The notes beneath the pieces were generated by a model. That model was not told the origin of the DNA. It searched no databases and saw only the letters and a list, made by a program, of their open reading frames with translations. A stretch of DNA of 64,000 nt from Humulus lupulus (lineage: Eukaryota > Streptophyta > Magnoliopsida > Rosales > Cannabaceae), in the NCBI RefSeq assembly GCF_963169125.1, contig NC_084800.1:143092397-143156396 (forward strand), given 5' to 3'. Numbering within the stretch: the first letter of the stretch is position 1; each line of letters starts with the position of its first letter. The translations under genes and the position numbers were made by a program. This document shows, piece by piece, positions 12,719-24,704 of the stretch.

Positions 12719-13260
12719 ATGTCTATTGGTGAATTACACACCGATGCCTTTCTCAAATCCTTGGTTTTTGAACCTGAAAATATGCAACACTAGTTTCGAG
12801 GCATGTTGACTATTTTTCCTTATAAGAAGATGATGTCAACTGTCTGTGAAAAACCTCCATCAGAACCACCTCTGGCTACTAGCTATGAAGCAGAAGAAAA
12901 ATATGTAAATTGGATGAAATCCGATCGGTTGGAACGTTATTGCATGCTTTCAACCATGCCTGACGAAACAAAGGAAAAATATATACACTATGACTCAGCA
13001 CATGAGATGTGGCGAGCAATGACAGAGGACGTCTTTGCTGAGTGTCATCGTTTATATCAAACGAAAAAGGTAAATAAGATTTACATATATTTTTTCAACT
13101 ATGAATAGTAGATTCAAATACTATGAATATAAGATTAAAATTTTTGGATAGTAGATTCAAAAATATATGCCACTAATTTATTATTCTTTTTTTTTTCCTT
13201 TTGTAGAATCAGAACCTTGAAAAGGAGGAAGAGACTGATGAGGATTTTGGTAGCGAGTAA
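12719..13260 (+). pseudogene. Copia Gag remnant with intron-like break
   Basis: The ATG at 12719 opens a short frame ending in TAG. A second frame (12803-13108) encodes a Gag-like helical segment with motifs NWMKSDRLERYCMLSTMPDE and YIHYDSAHEMWRAM, as in copia capsid N-terminal domains that bind the element RNA. The frame stops at AAAAAG|GTAAATAAG, and a pyrimidine-rich TTTTGTAG acceptor lies at about 13197-13206. The downstream piece encodes an acidic tail (EKEEETDEDFGSE) and a stop. The zinc knuckle and protease are absent. It may be a deleted gag with chance splice signals, or an unrelated insertion. Confidence 0.45.
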
Positions 13261-13628
13261 AGAGCTGGAGAAGTTCGAGAGTAGTTTTTATTTAGTAATT
13301 TTATTGTTAGTTGAACAATTTAAATTTCTTTATTTTGTTTTAGAAATTTTAGATTTCTTTAAACAAAGAAAACTACAGTTTAGAAATTTAGTTTATTGTT
13401 AGTAATTTTGATTATTAATGTTTGGAAATTTATTTCTATTTTTGCATGACATTTATTCCTTTATTAATAAAGTAGTTATTATATAAATAAATTATCTATT
13501 TACTTATTATGTAAATGCTTTGGGATAAACAAAGTTTACATACTTATAATGAATGACAAATTTTTTATAATTCTGAATTATTTAAAAACAGCTAATCCTA
13601 GATCTATTAAACTGATTCCAATAGTGAA
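13261..13628. other. AT-rich gap between gag remnant and pol
   Basis: No domain is recognised. In an intact copia element this interval would hold the zinc knuckle and protease, so it is probably a deletion with unrelated filler. Confidence 0.45.
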
Positions 13629-16251
13629 ACATATCTGTAGCACTTGAGATTGGGCCATATTGGTCTAGACGGAACAAATAGGCTTGTAAAGGATAGTCCT
13701 TTAAGAGAACCATTTATTGGATCACTCCCTGTTTGTAAATCCTGTCTAGAAAACAAAATGACCAAGAGACCTTTCTCTGCTAAAGGTTCAAGAGCCACAG
13801 AACCACTTCAGCTAGTACATATGGATGTTAGCAGTCCACTTAATGTACAAGCAAGAGGAGGTTATGAATATTTCGTCACTTTCATTGATGATTATTCAAG
13901 ATATGGTTACCTATATTTGATGCAAAGAAAATCTGAAACTTTTAGAAAGTTCAAAGAATTTCAAGCAGAGGCTGAAAAGCAATTAGGTAAATCACTAAAA
14001 GCACTTCGATATGATCGAGGAAGAGAGTACTTGGATTGTGAATTCAAGAACCATCTACGTGAGCATGGCATTCAATTACAACTCACTACACCTGAAACGC
14101 CACAGTAAAATGGTGTTTCAGAAGGACAGAATAGAACGTTATTAGATATGGTTAGATGAATGATGAGTTTCTCATCATTACCACTGTCATTTAGGGGCTA
14201 TGCGAATCAATGTGTTCTATACATATTGAATGATGTTCCATCTAAGTCTATCCAAAAGACACCCATAGAATTATGGAATGGTTGTAAACCTAGTTTACAC
14301 TATTTTTGAATTCGGGGGTGTCCTGCATACGTGCTTATAAGGGAAGACCGGGAAGTTGGAAACGCGCTCTGAAGTGTGTATGTTTGTGGGATATTCCAAA
14401 GAGACTAGAGGTGGAATTTTCAATAGTCCAAAAGAAAATAAAACATTTGTATTGACAAATGCAACTTTTCTTGAATAAGACTATGTTAATAACCACAAAC
14501 CTCGCAGTAAGGTTATTCTAAAGGAGAAGGTCTCAAATGAAGTCGCAAAGTCACAAGCAACAATTAATGATACAACAACCAAAGAAACCACAATTCCTGA
14601 AAAGGAAAAACCAGTGCAACGTCGTAGTGGGAGGATTGTGAGACAACCTATTCGCTACGAACATGAGGCACACGTTCTTGTATCAGATACTGAAAAGGAC
14701 GATCCATTGACTTTTAAAGAAGCAATGGAAGACCCTGATGTTGATAAGTGGCAAGATGCCATGAATCAAGAAATGGAATCAATGTATTCCAATTCAGTCT
14801 GGGAACTTGTAGATCTGCCTGACAATGTTAATGCCATTGGATGTAAATGGATCTACAAGAAGAAAAGGGGTGCAGATGGAAAGGTAGAGACCTATAAAGC
14901 AAGGCTTGTGGCCAAAGGCTACACATAGGGAGAGGGTGTGGACTATGAAGAAACATTTTCTCCTATGGTCGTGCTTAAGTCCATTCGCATACTTTTATCC
15001 ATAGTTGCCATCTATGATTACGAGATATGGCAAATGGACGTCAAGACAACCTTTCTGAATGGCCACCTTGATGAAACCATTTATATGGAACAACCATAAG
15101 GGTTTAGTAAGAAGGATCAAGATCAAAAGGTAAGCAAGTTGTTGAAATCCATATATGGATTGAAATAAGAATTAAGATCTTGGAACTTAACATTTGATGA
15201 AACTATTAAAACATATGGTTTCGAACAAAATGTGGACGAAGCATGTGTTTATAAATACATCAAAGGGAAAGTTATGGTTTTCTTAGTTCTTTATGTTGAT
15301 GATATCCTACTCATTGGGAATGATGTAGAGACATTATCAAATGTAAAGAAATGGTTGGCTAACAAATTCCAAATGAAAGATTTGGGAGAAGCGAGCAATG
15401 TTCTAGGCATTAAAATTCTAAGAGATAGAAAGAACAAGCTCCTAGCACTTTCACAAGAAAATTATATTGATAAAGTGCTTGAAAGATTCTCTATGGAGAA
15501 TTCCAAAAAGGGTCAATTGCTGACTAGACATGGAATTACTCTTTGCAAAGATCAGTGTCCAAAGACACCACAAGAGCAAGAGGATATGAGAAAGTATCCC
15601 TATGCATCAGCAGTAGGGAGCCTAATGTATGTAATGTTATGTACTAGACCTGACATATGTTATGCAGTAGGGATTGTCAGTCGTTATCAATCAAATCCAG
15701 GTTTGGAACACTGAATTGCGGTGAAACATATTCTCAAGTATCTCAGGAGAACGAGAGACTATATGCTAGTATATTCGGGTAGTGACCTCGAACCTACTGG
15801 ATACACTGACTCAGATTTTCAATCTGACAAGGATAGTAGAAAGTCTACTTCTGGGTCAGTATTCACTCATGGTGGTGGAGTAGTTGTCTGGAGAAGCATT
15901 AAGCAATCTAGTATAGCTGATTCAACCATGGAAGCTGAATACATAGCAGCTAAGGAAGCAGTTTGGCTGAAAAAGTTCTACACAGATCTAAAAGTGGTTC
16001 TAGAAGTGGAGAAACCACTTGTTCTTTACTGTGACAACAGTGGAGCAGTGACTAATTGTAAAGAACCAAGAAGCCACAAGAGGGGAAAGCATATAGAGTG
16101 CAAATACCACTTGGTCAGAGGAGGTGTGTCCATTCTGAAAATCGCATCAGAACACAACCTGGCAGACCCGTTCTCGAAGACGCTTCCTGCAAAGCAATTC
16201 GAGGGTCATGTACGTAATATGGGATTGAGAGAAATGCCTCACTTGCTTTAA
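13629..16251 (+). pseudogene. Copia pol: integrase, reverse transcriptase, RNase H
   Basis: It starts in the GAG-pre-integrase zinc region (HLRLGHIG, then VCKSC). The integrase core follows with DDE residues in HMDV, RYDRG and SEGQNRT. The reverse transcriptase begins about 14740 (KWIYKKKRG), with LYVDDILLIG at 15286-15315. RNase H carries TGYTDSDFQSD, STMEAEYIAA and LYCDNSGAV. Stops interrupt the frame at several points (for example after PETPQ, after AKGYT, after LEH), mostly Gln or Trp codons changed by one transition. There is one frameshift between 14108 and 14614. The normal product would be cleaved into the enzymes that copy and insert the element; this copy cannot make it. Confidence 0.93.
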
Positions 16252-16266
16252 GTACAAGTGGGAGAT
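16252..16266 (+). other. Copia polypurine tract
   Basis: AAGTGGGAGAT-type purine run (CAAGTGGGAGAT) directly before the TG of the 3' LTR. It primes plus-strand DNA synthesis in this family. Confidence 0.8.
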
Positions 16267-18161
16267 TGTTAGGAGTGTGTCCTAAAAGCATGTAAAAGAC
16301 ATTTGTTATTTCTGTGAATAAATAAATACAATGGTTTATTATATTTAGATTGTTAAATTATTGTTTGAATAATTTTGTAAATATCAGAAAAATTCCATAT
16401 TCATTATTGAGGATGTGATTTTGTATTAGTACGAGAGAATTAAGATCACATGAATGAATAAAAATAGTCAACAACAACAAATTAAAGTTATGGAATTCTT
16501 TAATTGGAGTTGTAAGTATGGTTTACTGAGTATCAAAATGATACAAATAATCTAGATTTAGATTATTGATGTGGTAAGACATCTCGGTAAAGGTGCTTTA
16601 TATAATATGATTATATATGACATGGACAGATATGAATTAAGGTCTTTATCCAAAAACCATTTAACAATAAAGACTTGTAATTCATATCATAACTGATGAT
16701 CATTTATAGATCAACCTAAATCATGAGTGTTCATGAACTCCTGTTCATGTTTATTAAATCTTTTGATTCGTTCGTTAAGGTCTCTTCATAGAATGAGGCT
16801 AATGACTTTTGTTTTGGAGATTTAATATCATGGATGGCTGGGAACATGTATCAACAACACAAAATCTAATCTTTCCTAACGGATCGTATATTAGTTCCCT
16901 TAAGGGTTAATTCTGGAACTGAATGATTTTGAGCTCAAATCTATAATTAGATTATAAATTAATTATTCACTAGTGAATTAATGGAACTTAAGGAATAAGA
17001 AGTAAATTAGAAAGGTAAAATTGTAATTCTTCCATTCTAATTTATGAACTAATTAATTAGATGGTTGAACTATTGTAAGATGGTTATATCAATGGACAAC
17101 TTAATATAAGATTTCTGTAAAAGTATATCTATAACATAAAGAGTGCAATTCTGAATTTATAGTGGAGAAATATCATAATTAATAAATTAACTATTATAAT
17201 TAAAGAGTTTAATTATTTAGTTTCAATTTATTGGAGCTTAATGTTATAAGTCCATGGTCCCCGAAATGGCTCAAACAAACACTGACAAAGGTAAATACAA
17301 AAATAGGCAAAAGGACTTATTTGATAAGAAAAATATTTTTCTATGCATCAAACATAATTATTGTATAATTATGTGTAATTAATTAATGATTTGATTTAAC
17401 AAAAATATAATTAATTTTGAATTAATTTATTTTTGGGATTTTTGGTATTTAAATAATAATAAAAATTGGGAAAAATCACATGCCATCCCTGGCATGTTGT
17501 ACACGTGTAGCACAATGCACAATCATTGTGCTACACGCATAAGAGACTCTGCACAGTTTCTTGGTTCCACAATTTTAGTTATTTAAATATTAAATAAATA
17601 ATGAGATATTCTAATATGATTAAAATATTATTATTTAAACAAAATCTGATAACTGATTTGTTATTTTGAAATTGTTTAAAATAACTAATATTTTAATTTT
17701 AATATATTGGATATATTAAATATAGGATATCAGTTTTTCAGAACGTAACTTTTCAGGGATAGAAAAATATCTTGAAATCTCTCTTAGAGAAAGAGAACAG
17801 TGATGCAAACAAAAGTCACTGTTCTTCACAAAACCTAGGTCCAAATTTTATCAGATCTCATGTGTTGAGAAAATCTGATCAATAGATTTTGCCTATTATT
17901 TTGTATAGCGAGCCCACACTCGTTCTTTGTGTGCTGAGAACATTTTGGAAGATCTTGGTCTGAGATCTCAAGGATTTTTGCCATACAAAAAGATAGCAGC
18001 AAGGAAGGACCTGAGGTAATTTTTCTATTCATGTCTTTGATTCAATATATATATATATATGCATGTGAAGAAGTAGATCTAGAAATCTTGTGGGATTAAA
18101 TTAACAATTTGATTGTTGTTCCACTGCGTATAATCTCTGATTTGATCAATAAAAACCAACA
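16267..18161 (+). repeat. Copia 3' LTR
   Basis: It runs from TGTTAGGAGTG to CCAACA, 1895 bp, and matches 9493-10906 over its last ~1.4 kb. It carries the paired-change hairpin at 17507-17534. Confidence 0.92.
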
Positions 18162-20498
18162 CAATGTTTGACCAGAAGAATTGTCGCTCTCAGTAGATTT
18201 ATTTCAAAATCAACGGACAAGTGCGTTCCATTTTTTTATCTACTTAGAGGCAACAAGAAATTTGAGTGGACGAAGGAGTGCGAGCAGGAATTCCAAGCAT
18301 TGAAGACTCACATGGCGCAACCACCCGTTCTATCAAAGCCGGTCAATGAAGAAACTTTGTTTGTCTACTTGGCGATTACAGGATATGCTGCTAGTGCTAT
18401 CTTAGTAAGGGAAGAAGAAGGGGTGCAGAAGGCTGTTTATTATGTAAGCAAGAGGCTAATTGGAGCACAGCTGCATTATTTACCAATTGAAAAGTTAGCC
18501 TATTGCTTAATTTTGGCCTCAAGGAAGCTGCGGCCTTACTTTCAAACCCACCCAATCACAGTTTTGACCGACCAGCCTCTATGGTAAGTGCTGCAAAAGC
18601 CAGAGGCTGTGGGAAGATTGTTGAAATGGGTAGTCGAACTTGGGCAATTTGATATCTCTTACTTGCCACGAGCAGCAATAAAAGGACAAGCCCTAGCTGA
18701 CTTCATTGCAGAGTTCACAGAACTTACAGATAGCGAGCAGACCGAAGAGCCTGATGAGCCTGAATCTCAAAACCAACTTCCGTCGTGGAAGTTGTTTACA
18801 GATGGCTCTTCTAATGAGCATCATGCAGGCGCAGGGGTGATCTTGATTATGCCTGAAGGGCATCAATTTCACTATGCAATTAGGTTTGATTTCACTGCTT
18901 CCAACAATGAGGCTGAGTATGAAGCGTTGCTCGTTGGGTTACGATTAGCCAGGGACATGAATGTAAAGATACTTGACATCTACAGTGACTCTCAGCTAGT
19001 AGTAAATCAAGTCATGGGAGAGTACCAAGCTCGAGGTTTAATGATTGTTGCCTATTTAAACAAAACAAAGGATCTATTAGCACAGTTTGACAAGTACACC
19101 CTTCAGCAAGTACCTCGCGACCAGAATTCTAATGCTGATGCTTTGGCCAAGCTAGCAAGTGCAAAAGATGTTGATACTCTGAACATAGTGTCAGTTGAAC
19201 GACTATCTGTACCAAGCATCCAAGCTGAGGAGACCACTCTGGTGATTCAGGTGGCAAATACATGGATGGCACCATACGTAGAGTATCTCACGCAAGGCGT
19301 GTTACCAACAAACAAAAACAAAGCTAGGACCCTTCAGCGACAGGCTGCTAGGTACATCCTAGTCGATGGAATCGTGTACCGAAGGGGATACTCAATGCCA
19401 CTCCTCAGATGTGTTTTGAAAGAAAAGGCCAAAGAATTGATGAAAGAAGTACAAGAAGGCTTTTGCGGGGACCATGCTGGGGGGAAAAGTTTGTCGAAAA
19501 AGATCTTGAGGCAAGGGTATTTCTGACCAACAATGAATGAAGACTCGATGGAATTCGTACGGAGGTGTGACAAGTGCCAGAGATTCTCAAAAGTCCCGCG
19601 AGCAGCCCCTAATGAACTGAAACAGATGAAAAGTCCGTGGCCGTTTGCAGTGTGGGGGATAGACTTAATCAGATCTTTACCCATAGGAAAGGGCGACGTC
19701 AAATATGCTGTGGTTGCCGTCGATTACTTCACTAAATGGGCCGAAGCCGAGCCACTCGCAACCATAACGACCAAGAAGGTGCTGAATTTTGTGGTCAAAA
19801 ACATCGTTAGTCGCTATGGGTTGCCAAGGAAAATCATCTCAGATAATGGCACACAGTTTGATAGTGATTTATTCACGGACTTTTGCGAATGACATGGGAT
19901 TATCAAGAGCTTTTCTTCAATCGTTCATCCCCAAGAAAATGGATAAGTCGAAGCAGTCAATAAAACGCTAAAGGATACCTTGAAGAAAAGACTTGAAGAA
20001 GCTAAGGGAGCATGGCCAGAGCAATTGCCTGAAATCCTTTGGTCGTACAGAACTTCCCACCGAATAGGGACAGGCCATACTCCATTCTCTTTGGCTTATG
20101 GGTATGAGGCTATGTTGCCTGTTGAGTTAGATCCACCCTCGCATCGCAGGATAACGTACGTTCTAGGCTCTAACAGCCAACTATTGATGGATCCCCTGGA
20201 CTTGATCGATGAGAAACGTGAACAAGCCCAACTCCGAGTAGCTACACACCAACAAAAAGTCGCTCGATATTTCAACTCTAAAGTACGTGAAAGAAAGTTC
20301 AATGTCGGAGATTTAGTACTTTGAAGAGTTTTCCTAAATACCCGCGACCAGGCTGCTGGAGTACTCAGACCTAATTGGGAAGGACCATACTAGATTGAAG
20401 AAGTCCTCCATCCATGCACCTAGAAACTTGCCTGCTTAAATGGAGATCTCATTCCTCATTATTGGAATGGAGAAAACCTGCGCAAGTACTATCAATAA
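18162..20498 (+). pseudogene. Tat pol C-terminal half: RT/RNase H, archaeal-type RNase H, integrase
   Basis: One reading frame runs from 18162 to TAA at 20496-20498 without frameshift. Segments: RT connection and first RNase H (SRFISKSTDKC, VYYVSKRL, LTDQP); second RNase H (WKLFTDGSSNEHHAGAG, NEAEYEALL, YSDSQLV, NADALAKLA) with its acidic residues present; integrase zinc Cys pair (CDKCQRF), DDE core (GIDLI, ISDNGTQF, then E of VEAVNKTLK) and C-terminal region. In-frame stops occur near 18585, 19524, 19889, 19943, 20322, 20390 and 20420. Most fit single C-to-T or G-to-A changes of Gln, Arg or Trp codons. The element cannot move on its own. Confidence 0.92.
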
Positions 20499-21174
20499 AT
20501 AATTCTTCTTAAATAATTGGCTTGTATTAATTTTACTTTCTACAAGTTATGAAAAAGGGTTGGTCATTTTATATGACTAATCGCTTATAAGTGTAAGATC
20601 TTATTGATCACTCGTACATACAAGTTTTGTCCATTTATTACGAGAAATATAAGGGACTGTGCGCAACCAGTCATTCTTGTCAATTATTGTATTTATTACA
20701 AGTATTTGCTCATTACGTGTGTTGTTTTGTTGTATTAGCGTTTTAATTATTTGCTCCGAGCAGTAATGTTCGAACAGGTTTTGGTCAAGGCAAGTGACTA
20801 AGGACCTAAAGCTCCTCAATCACTTGGGGGGCATATAAGGCATCTAGTAAGCAAGTCATATCGAAAGGTATGTAAACACATGAGCAAAATAAGTGAAAGC
20901 ATGCTAGGGTACTTAGAGTATTTTTCAAAATTTTGTATTTTGTTAAATCAAACCAAAGTACTATGCTAAGTTCTATCATGCAAACATATGTTATAATAAA
21001 ATGCAAATAGTATAATGTCTTAAGGAAACCTTTTACACCGCGAGCAGTTACTGCTCGGATGTAATTGTTTGATAAAAGGAAAAGTAGTTGCCCGAGCAGC
21101 AATAAAAAAATATATTGTCTCTACATCATGACCCGTAGGTTGGGTATTTAAAAGAATAAAAGAAAAATAGTAGA
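20499..21174. other. Spacer between Tat pol and antisense gene
   Basis: Non-coding. It contains an inverted repeat CGAGCAGTTACTGCTCG near 21042-21058 and a further CCGAGCAG at about 21092. No gene is recognised. Confidence 0.5.
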
Positions 21175-23819
21175 CTACGAGGCAGGAGGATCTTGATGGG
21201 TGTCTTGGTCGACGACAGTTGTAGCTTCATTGTCCGCCCCTTCCACGCCAGTGGCCAAAGAGATTTCAGGCGAGGCAGGTATCTTTGCTATCTCTTCTTC
21301 TGCCAGGTGAACAACGCAGCGTGCTATCTCAGCATGCCTCGTGCGCTCGGGAAGATAGCTGAAGTTGGCCTCTTGGTTGTGTTTCCAGAAGCCATAGAAA
21401 CACTTAACCGTGGCATTCTTGTACCTCTCCAAATTGCTGGCATTGGTTTTTTCAAGTTCCTCAATTCGGCCTTCCAGCTTTGTAGTTTCCTGTCTGCTCG
21501 CAATCAGGTCCTCCTCGAGTTTTTTAGCCTCGCGGTAGTTGACGCGGTTAGACTACTTGAACTGGTCTCTTTGCTCGACGGCCTTGTCTAGAGCAGTCTG
21601 CTTCTCCCTTAACTCCTCAGCTAGCTTATTCTTCTCCTCGAGCAGTGTTGCGTTTGTCTTCTGAGCCACCTCAAGCTGTTAAGCATATTTTTCTTCGGCA
21701 ACTTTGAGTTCTTCAGCGTGCCAATGCTCGGAAGTCTTGGACTGTTCGGTGATGGCTCCCAAGCGGAGATGGCCAGCAGTCACAATTAACATTGCCTGCG
21801 ATTAGCACGAAAGTTAAATTGACTATAATAAATAAAAGGATTTAATCTCCACAGAAAAAAGACAACTTACACTTGCGAGTTCGTTTAGAGCACGATTTAA
21901 GATCTGGTCGACGTCCATCGTCTCTGTCCTAGCCATCACGTCTTGGCAATGTTCGTGCTTCAAGATTTTTTCCATCCTGTCCTTGGCTGATCTTAGGGCA
22001 CGGCTCGATATGTCACCCCCTGTGGAAGCAGGGGCAGCCTGCTGAATCTGGTCAGCTGGAGTTGGTGGGGAAGGTGTCGACCCGACTGGAGCAGGCGGAG
22101 TTTGCTACTCGAGGGGAGAAGGAGGTGGTGTTGCATTTGTTGAAGGTACATCTGCCAGAGGGTCTGCAGTACAGGTTTTCTTGGCCGGAGGCGCTTTACT
22201 GCTTTCCCCGTGATGCCGGCTACTCACTTTCTTCTTGCTCGCAGGAGCTTCAGGAGCCTCAGGAGCACAATACATATCGAACACGTTTTCAGATTCCATG
22301 TCTGCAAGAAAGCAAATGCACAAACAATGAGACAATACAAATGATTGAGTATGTTATATCAGGAAAAGAAACAAAGAAAATCGTAAGTAAAATACCCGAG
22401 CTATCATTACTGGTCGGTACATTATATACTCTACTAGTGTTACACTCATTCTCTGACATGAAGAAGTCTGCATCTAAATTGGGAGCGTACTTAAAATTGT
22501 CGTTTCCGTCAAACAAGTAATAGGGAATTGGCAAACTATCTAAGAGCGAGAGATTAGTACCATTCTCATCTGAAGATTCGTCGAAAGGCTCGAGAGGTTC
22601 GGTAGCTTTCTTTTTTCCCTTTCCCAGTGGGGTGGGGGGAGCAGCAGCTCGCGGGGTGCTGGAGGGTTCCCTGATTGTCACTCCAGTTGTCCTCCTCCTT
22701 TGAGGTTGTGACATGTCTGGGTGCTGCTCGGGAATCTCCTCGCCAGTGGCACTTCCCGTTGTTGACTCCCTCACATCCTGGTGAGGTGCCAAAAGCTCGA
22801 CCAACCTCAGGTTGGTCTTTGTCACTAAATGCTGGACGCTCTTCTCTACGTCAGTTAGGCTGGCCAAGAGGGCTGATCGGACCTCCATGTCTGGAGTAGG
22901 GTCTGGTCGCAACCATGGGCCTGAAAGGTGCTAAAAATCTAAGGAAAGTGCAGGTAAAAATTAAAGAACAATAAACGACCAGAGGTGCAAAGACATTACC
23001 TCCTTGTGTGAAGTCCAAGTTGCTCGTGACTATGTCAGTAGTCAGAAAGTACTCTAGATGGTACTTCCCCACATTCGAGATAAAAGTAGTGTCAGTCAGG
23101 AAAGTGCGACCTGTTTCCTGGTGGCAGAAATGGAAGAACCCCGTGTTTTCCTGGTTGGGGTTGGATTTTAGGTCGAACAGGTAGTTGACCTCATGTGGCA
23201 TGGGGACATGCCATTTTTTATGGCTATAGAGGATATAAAGTACAGAAAGCATTCTATATCCGTTGGGGGTTATTTGAAAAGGAGTGACCCCGAAATAATT
23301 GGCCACTCCCTGAAAGAAAGGATGAAGAGGCAGGATCGCTCCTGCCTAGATGTGATACCTTGACCAGGCACTAAAAGCGCCTCCAGGCAAGTTCTCCCTT
23401 TGGTCTTTGGTGGGTTGGACTAAGGTTACCTCAGGAAGTCCGTATTTTTAAATATAATTTTCAATCATCCTAATTGTTACTCGGCTAAAAGGGGCGACAT
23501 ACCATTCAACATCTGGTTGAATGGCATTTCAAAGTTGAGCGTGAGTTTGGATGCTAGGGTCAGGGATATTTCTTTCTCAACCACTGGTCGAGGGAATTTT
23601 AGCCTGAGGACCAGACTGATTTGAAGGGTTGGAAGGTTTCTTTTTCTGGGCTTTAGACTTAACACGACCCATATTTTGGCGCGAGGACGATGAAATGTTT
23701 GGGGGAGCTCGTGAAAAAGGAATTTCTGGTATCAATAGCGATGGTTGCTCCTCGTCCTCGAGAAATTGAGCTAGCAAGTCATCGTTGATGGGTCTCTCAC
23801 CTCCCCACGGATCTTGCAT
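21175..23819 (-). pseudogene. Tat antisense gene (aORF), four coding exons, Transposase_28-like
   Basis: On the minus strand the ATG at 23819 opens a frame that joins across three GT-AG introns: exon 23819-23000, intron 22999-22939; exon 22938-22396, intron 22395-22302; exon 22301-21871, intron 21870-21796; exon 21795-21175. The phases fit exactly, giving 805 codons. Stops appear only as TGA, TAA or TAG within frame (23579, 23531, 23450, 23348, and about one or two per later exon); there is no frameshift. The first exon has a motif WSRYHI, AGAILPLHPFF then PFQI, resembling the 'putative gypsy type transposon' family (Pfam Transposase_28). The last exon is rich in heptad-like Glu/Lys/Leu, probably a coiled coil. 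Antisense ORFs between pol and 3' LTR are known in the Tat lineage. Function is unknown. Confidence 0.75.
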
Positions 23820-24480
23820 GAAAAGCTGCGAACAGAGAAAGGGGGAGATGAGACCGTAAATCTTAAAAATCTGTGTTGAGAGTTGGAATAACGTTGCTTG
23901 CGTATAAAAGTCAAGCTTTTATACGGCCATCAACATTCTAGAAAAAACACTAAGTTTTATACAAGCAGTTTGAGAAACGGATTAAAAAGCGGAAGTAAAA
24001 AGTTTTTCAGAAAAAGCTTTTTCGACTCTGAAAGGGCGGGAAAAACCCAGTTTTTCAACTAGCTTAAAAATCAAATTTTTAATTCGATTTTACGCCCCTA
24101 AATCTACGGTCTCGACAATCAAACTGACTCCTAACTCCTATACAACACTATTTCACTTCCCTATCAAGCATCGATCAATATGCCCATGGCCCCAAAACAG
24201 TTTCAGTCAAGAACAGTCAAGAACACATATTTGAATACATAAAAAACAGTTTTGCATGGCATCTCAAACGTCCAAGGGGTTCGTAAAACTTACTTGGATG
24301 AAAAGAGGGGTCTGAAATGAAATCTTTGAGTGTTTGAATGGAGGATCCTTAGAACAGCGATGGAAGCTCCTCAAATTTTTTGGGCTCTGAAAGTCGAGGT
24401 TCTTAGGAGTTCTTGACAAGAAAATGGCGAGTAAAAGTAAAAAGTAAAAATATGGATTTAGGGTATTATATATAGTGACT
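23820..24480 (-). promoter_or_regulatory. Antisense-gene promoter, 5' leader and leader intron
   Basis: A TATA box (CTATATATAATA on the minus strand, about 24465-24477) lies above a leader. The leader has a donor CCAA|GTAAGT at 24293 and an acceptor TGTTCGCAG ending at 23826, six nt before the ATG. The 468-bp leader intron and the donor context recur in the second Tat fragment at about 26980-27550. Confidence 0.65.
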
Positions 24481-24690
24481 ACGACATGATAAAAGAGGTA
24501 ATCATGATTTACTTTTTTTCGAGTATGGGGAAGTGTAATAGCCGTCAGACGAGTTTTTGGGAAACCAAAAAGGCTTGATTAGACATGATTGATTTCTTTT
24601 TCTGAGAGGGCATGGGCGGATCTGATAGGTTTTGTTGAGTAAATGAAAGGTCAGTTTTCTAAGTTTACTTATTGCTGGTCGTAATAAATA

Positions 24691-24704
24691 AACTTGGGGG
24701 AAAA
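24691..24704 (+). other. Tat polypurine tract
   Basis: AACTTGGGGGAAAA stands directly before the TGTTTACCC start of the LTR. Confidence 0.8.

Larger units (their letters stand above)
9493..18161 (+). mobile_element. Ty1/copia element (Angela/Tork-like), decayed, 5' LTR truncated
   Basis: The order is truncated 5' LTR, degenerate primer-binding site, long leader, gag remnant, integrase, reverse transcriptase, RNase H, polypurine tract and 3' LTR, as in Ty1/copia. It sits inside a Tat gypsy element, whose pol resumes right after 18161. The first ~470 bp of the 5' LTR are missing and a CACTA end abuts the break, so the target duplication cannot be tested. The proteins resemble the Angela/Tork side of copia; this clade call is from remembered motifs only. 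Confidence 0.9.

Noticed and set aside
18040..18062. AT microsatellites (also near 4550, 10930, 46488)
   Set aside because: Ordinary dinucleotide runs; the copy-number difference between the two copia LTRs is normal slippage.
21193..22899. Plus-strand ORFs opposite the Tat antisense gene
   Set aside because: Shadows of the antisense exons; they cross its introns without any signal of their own.
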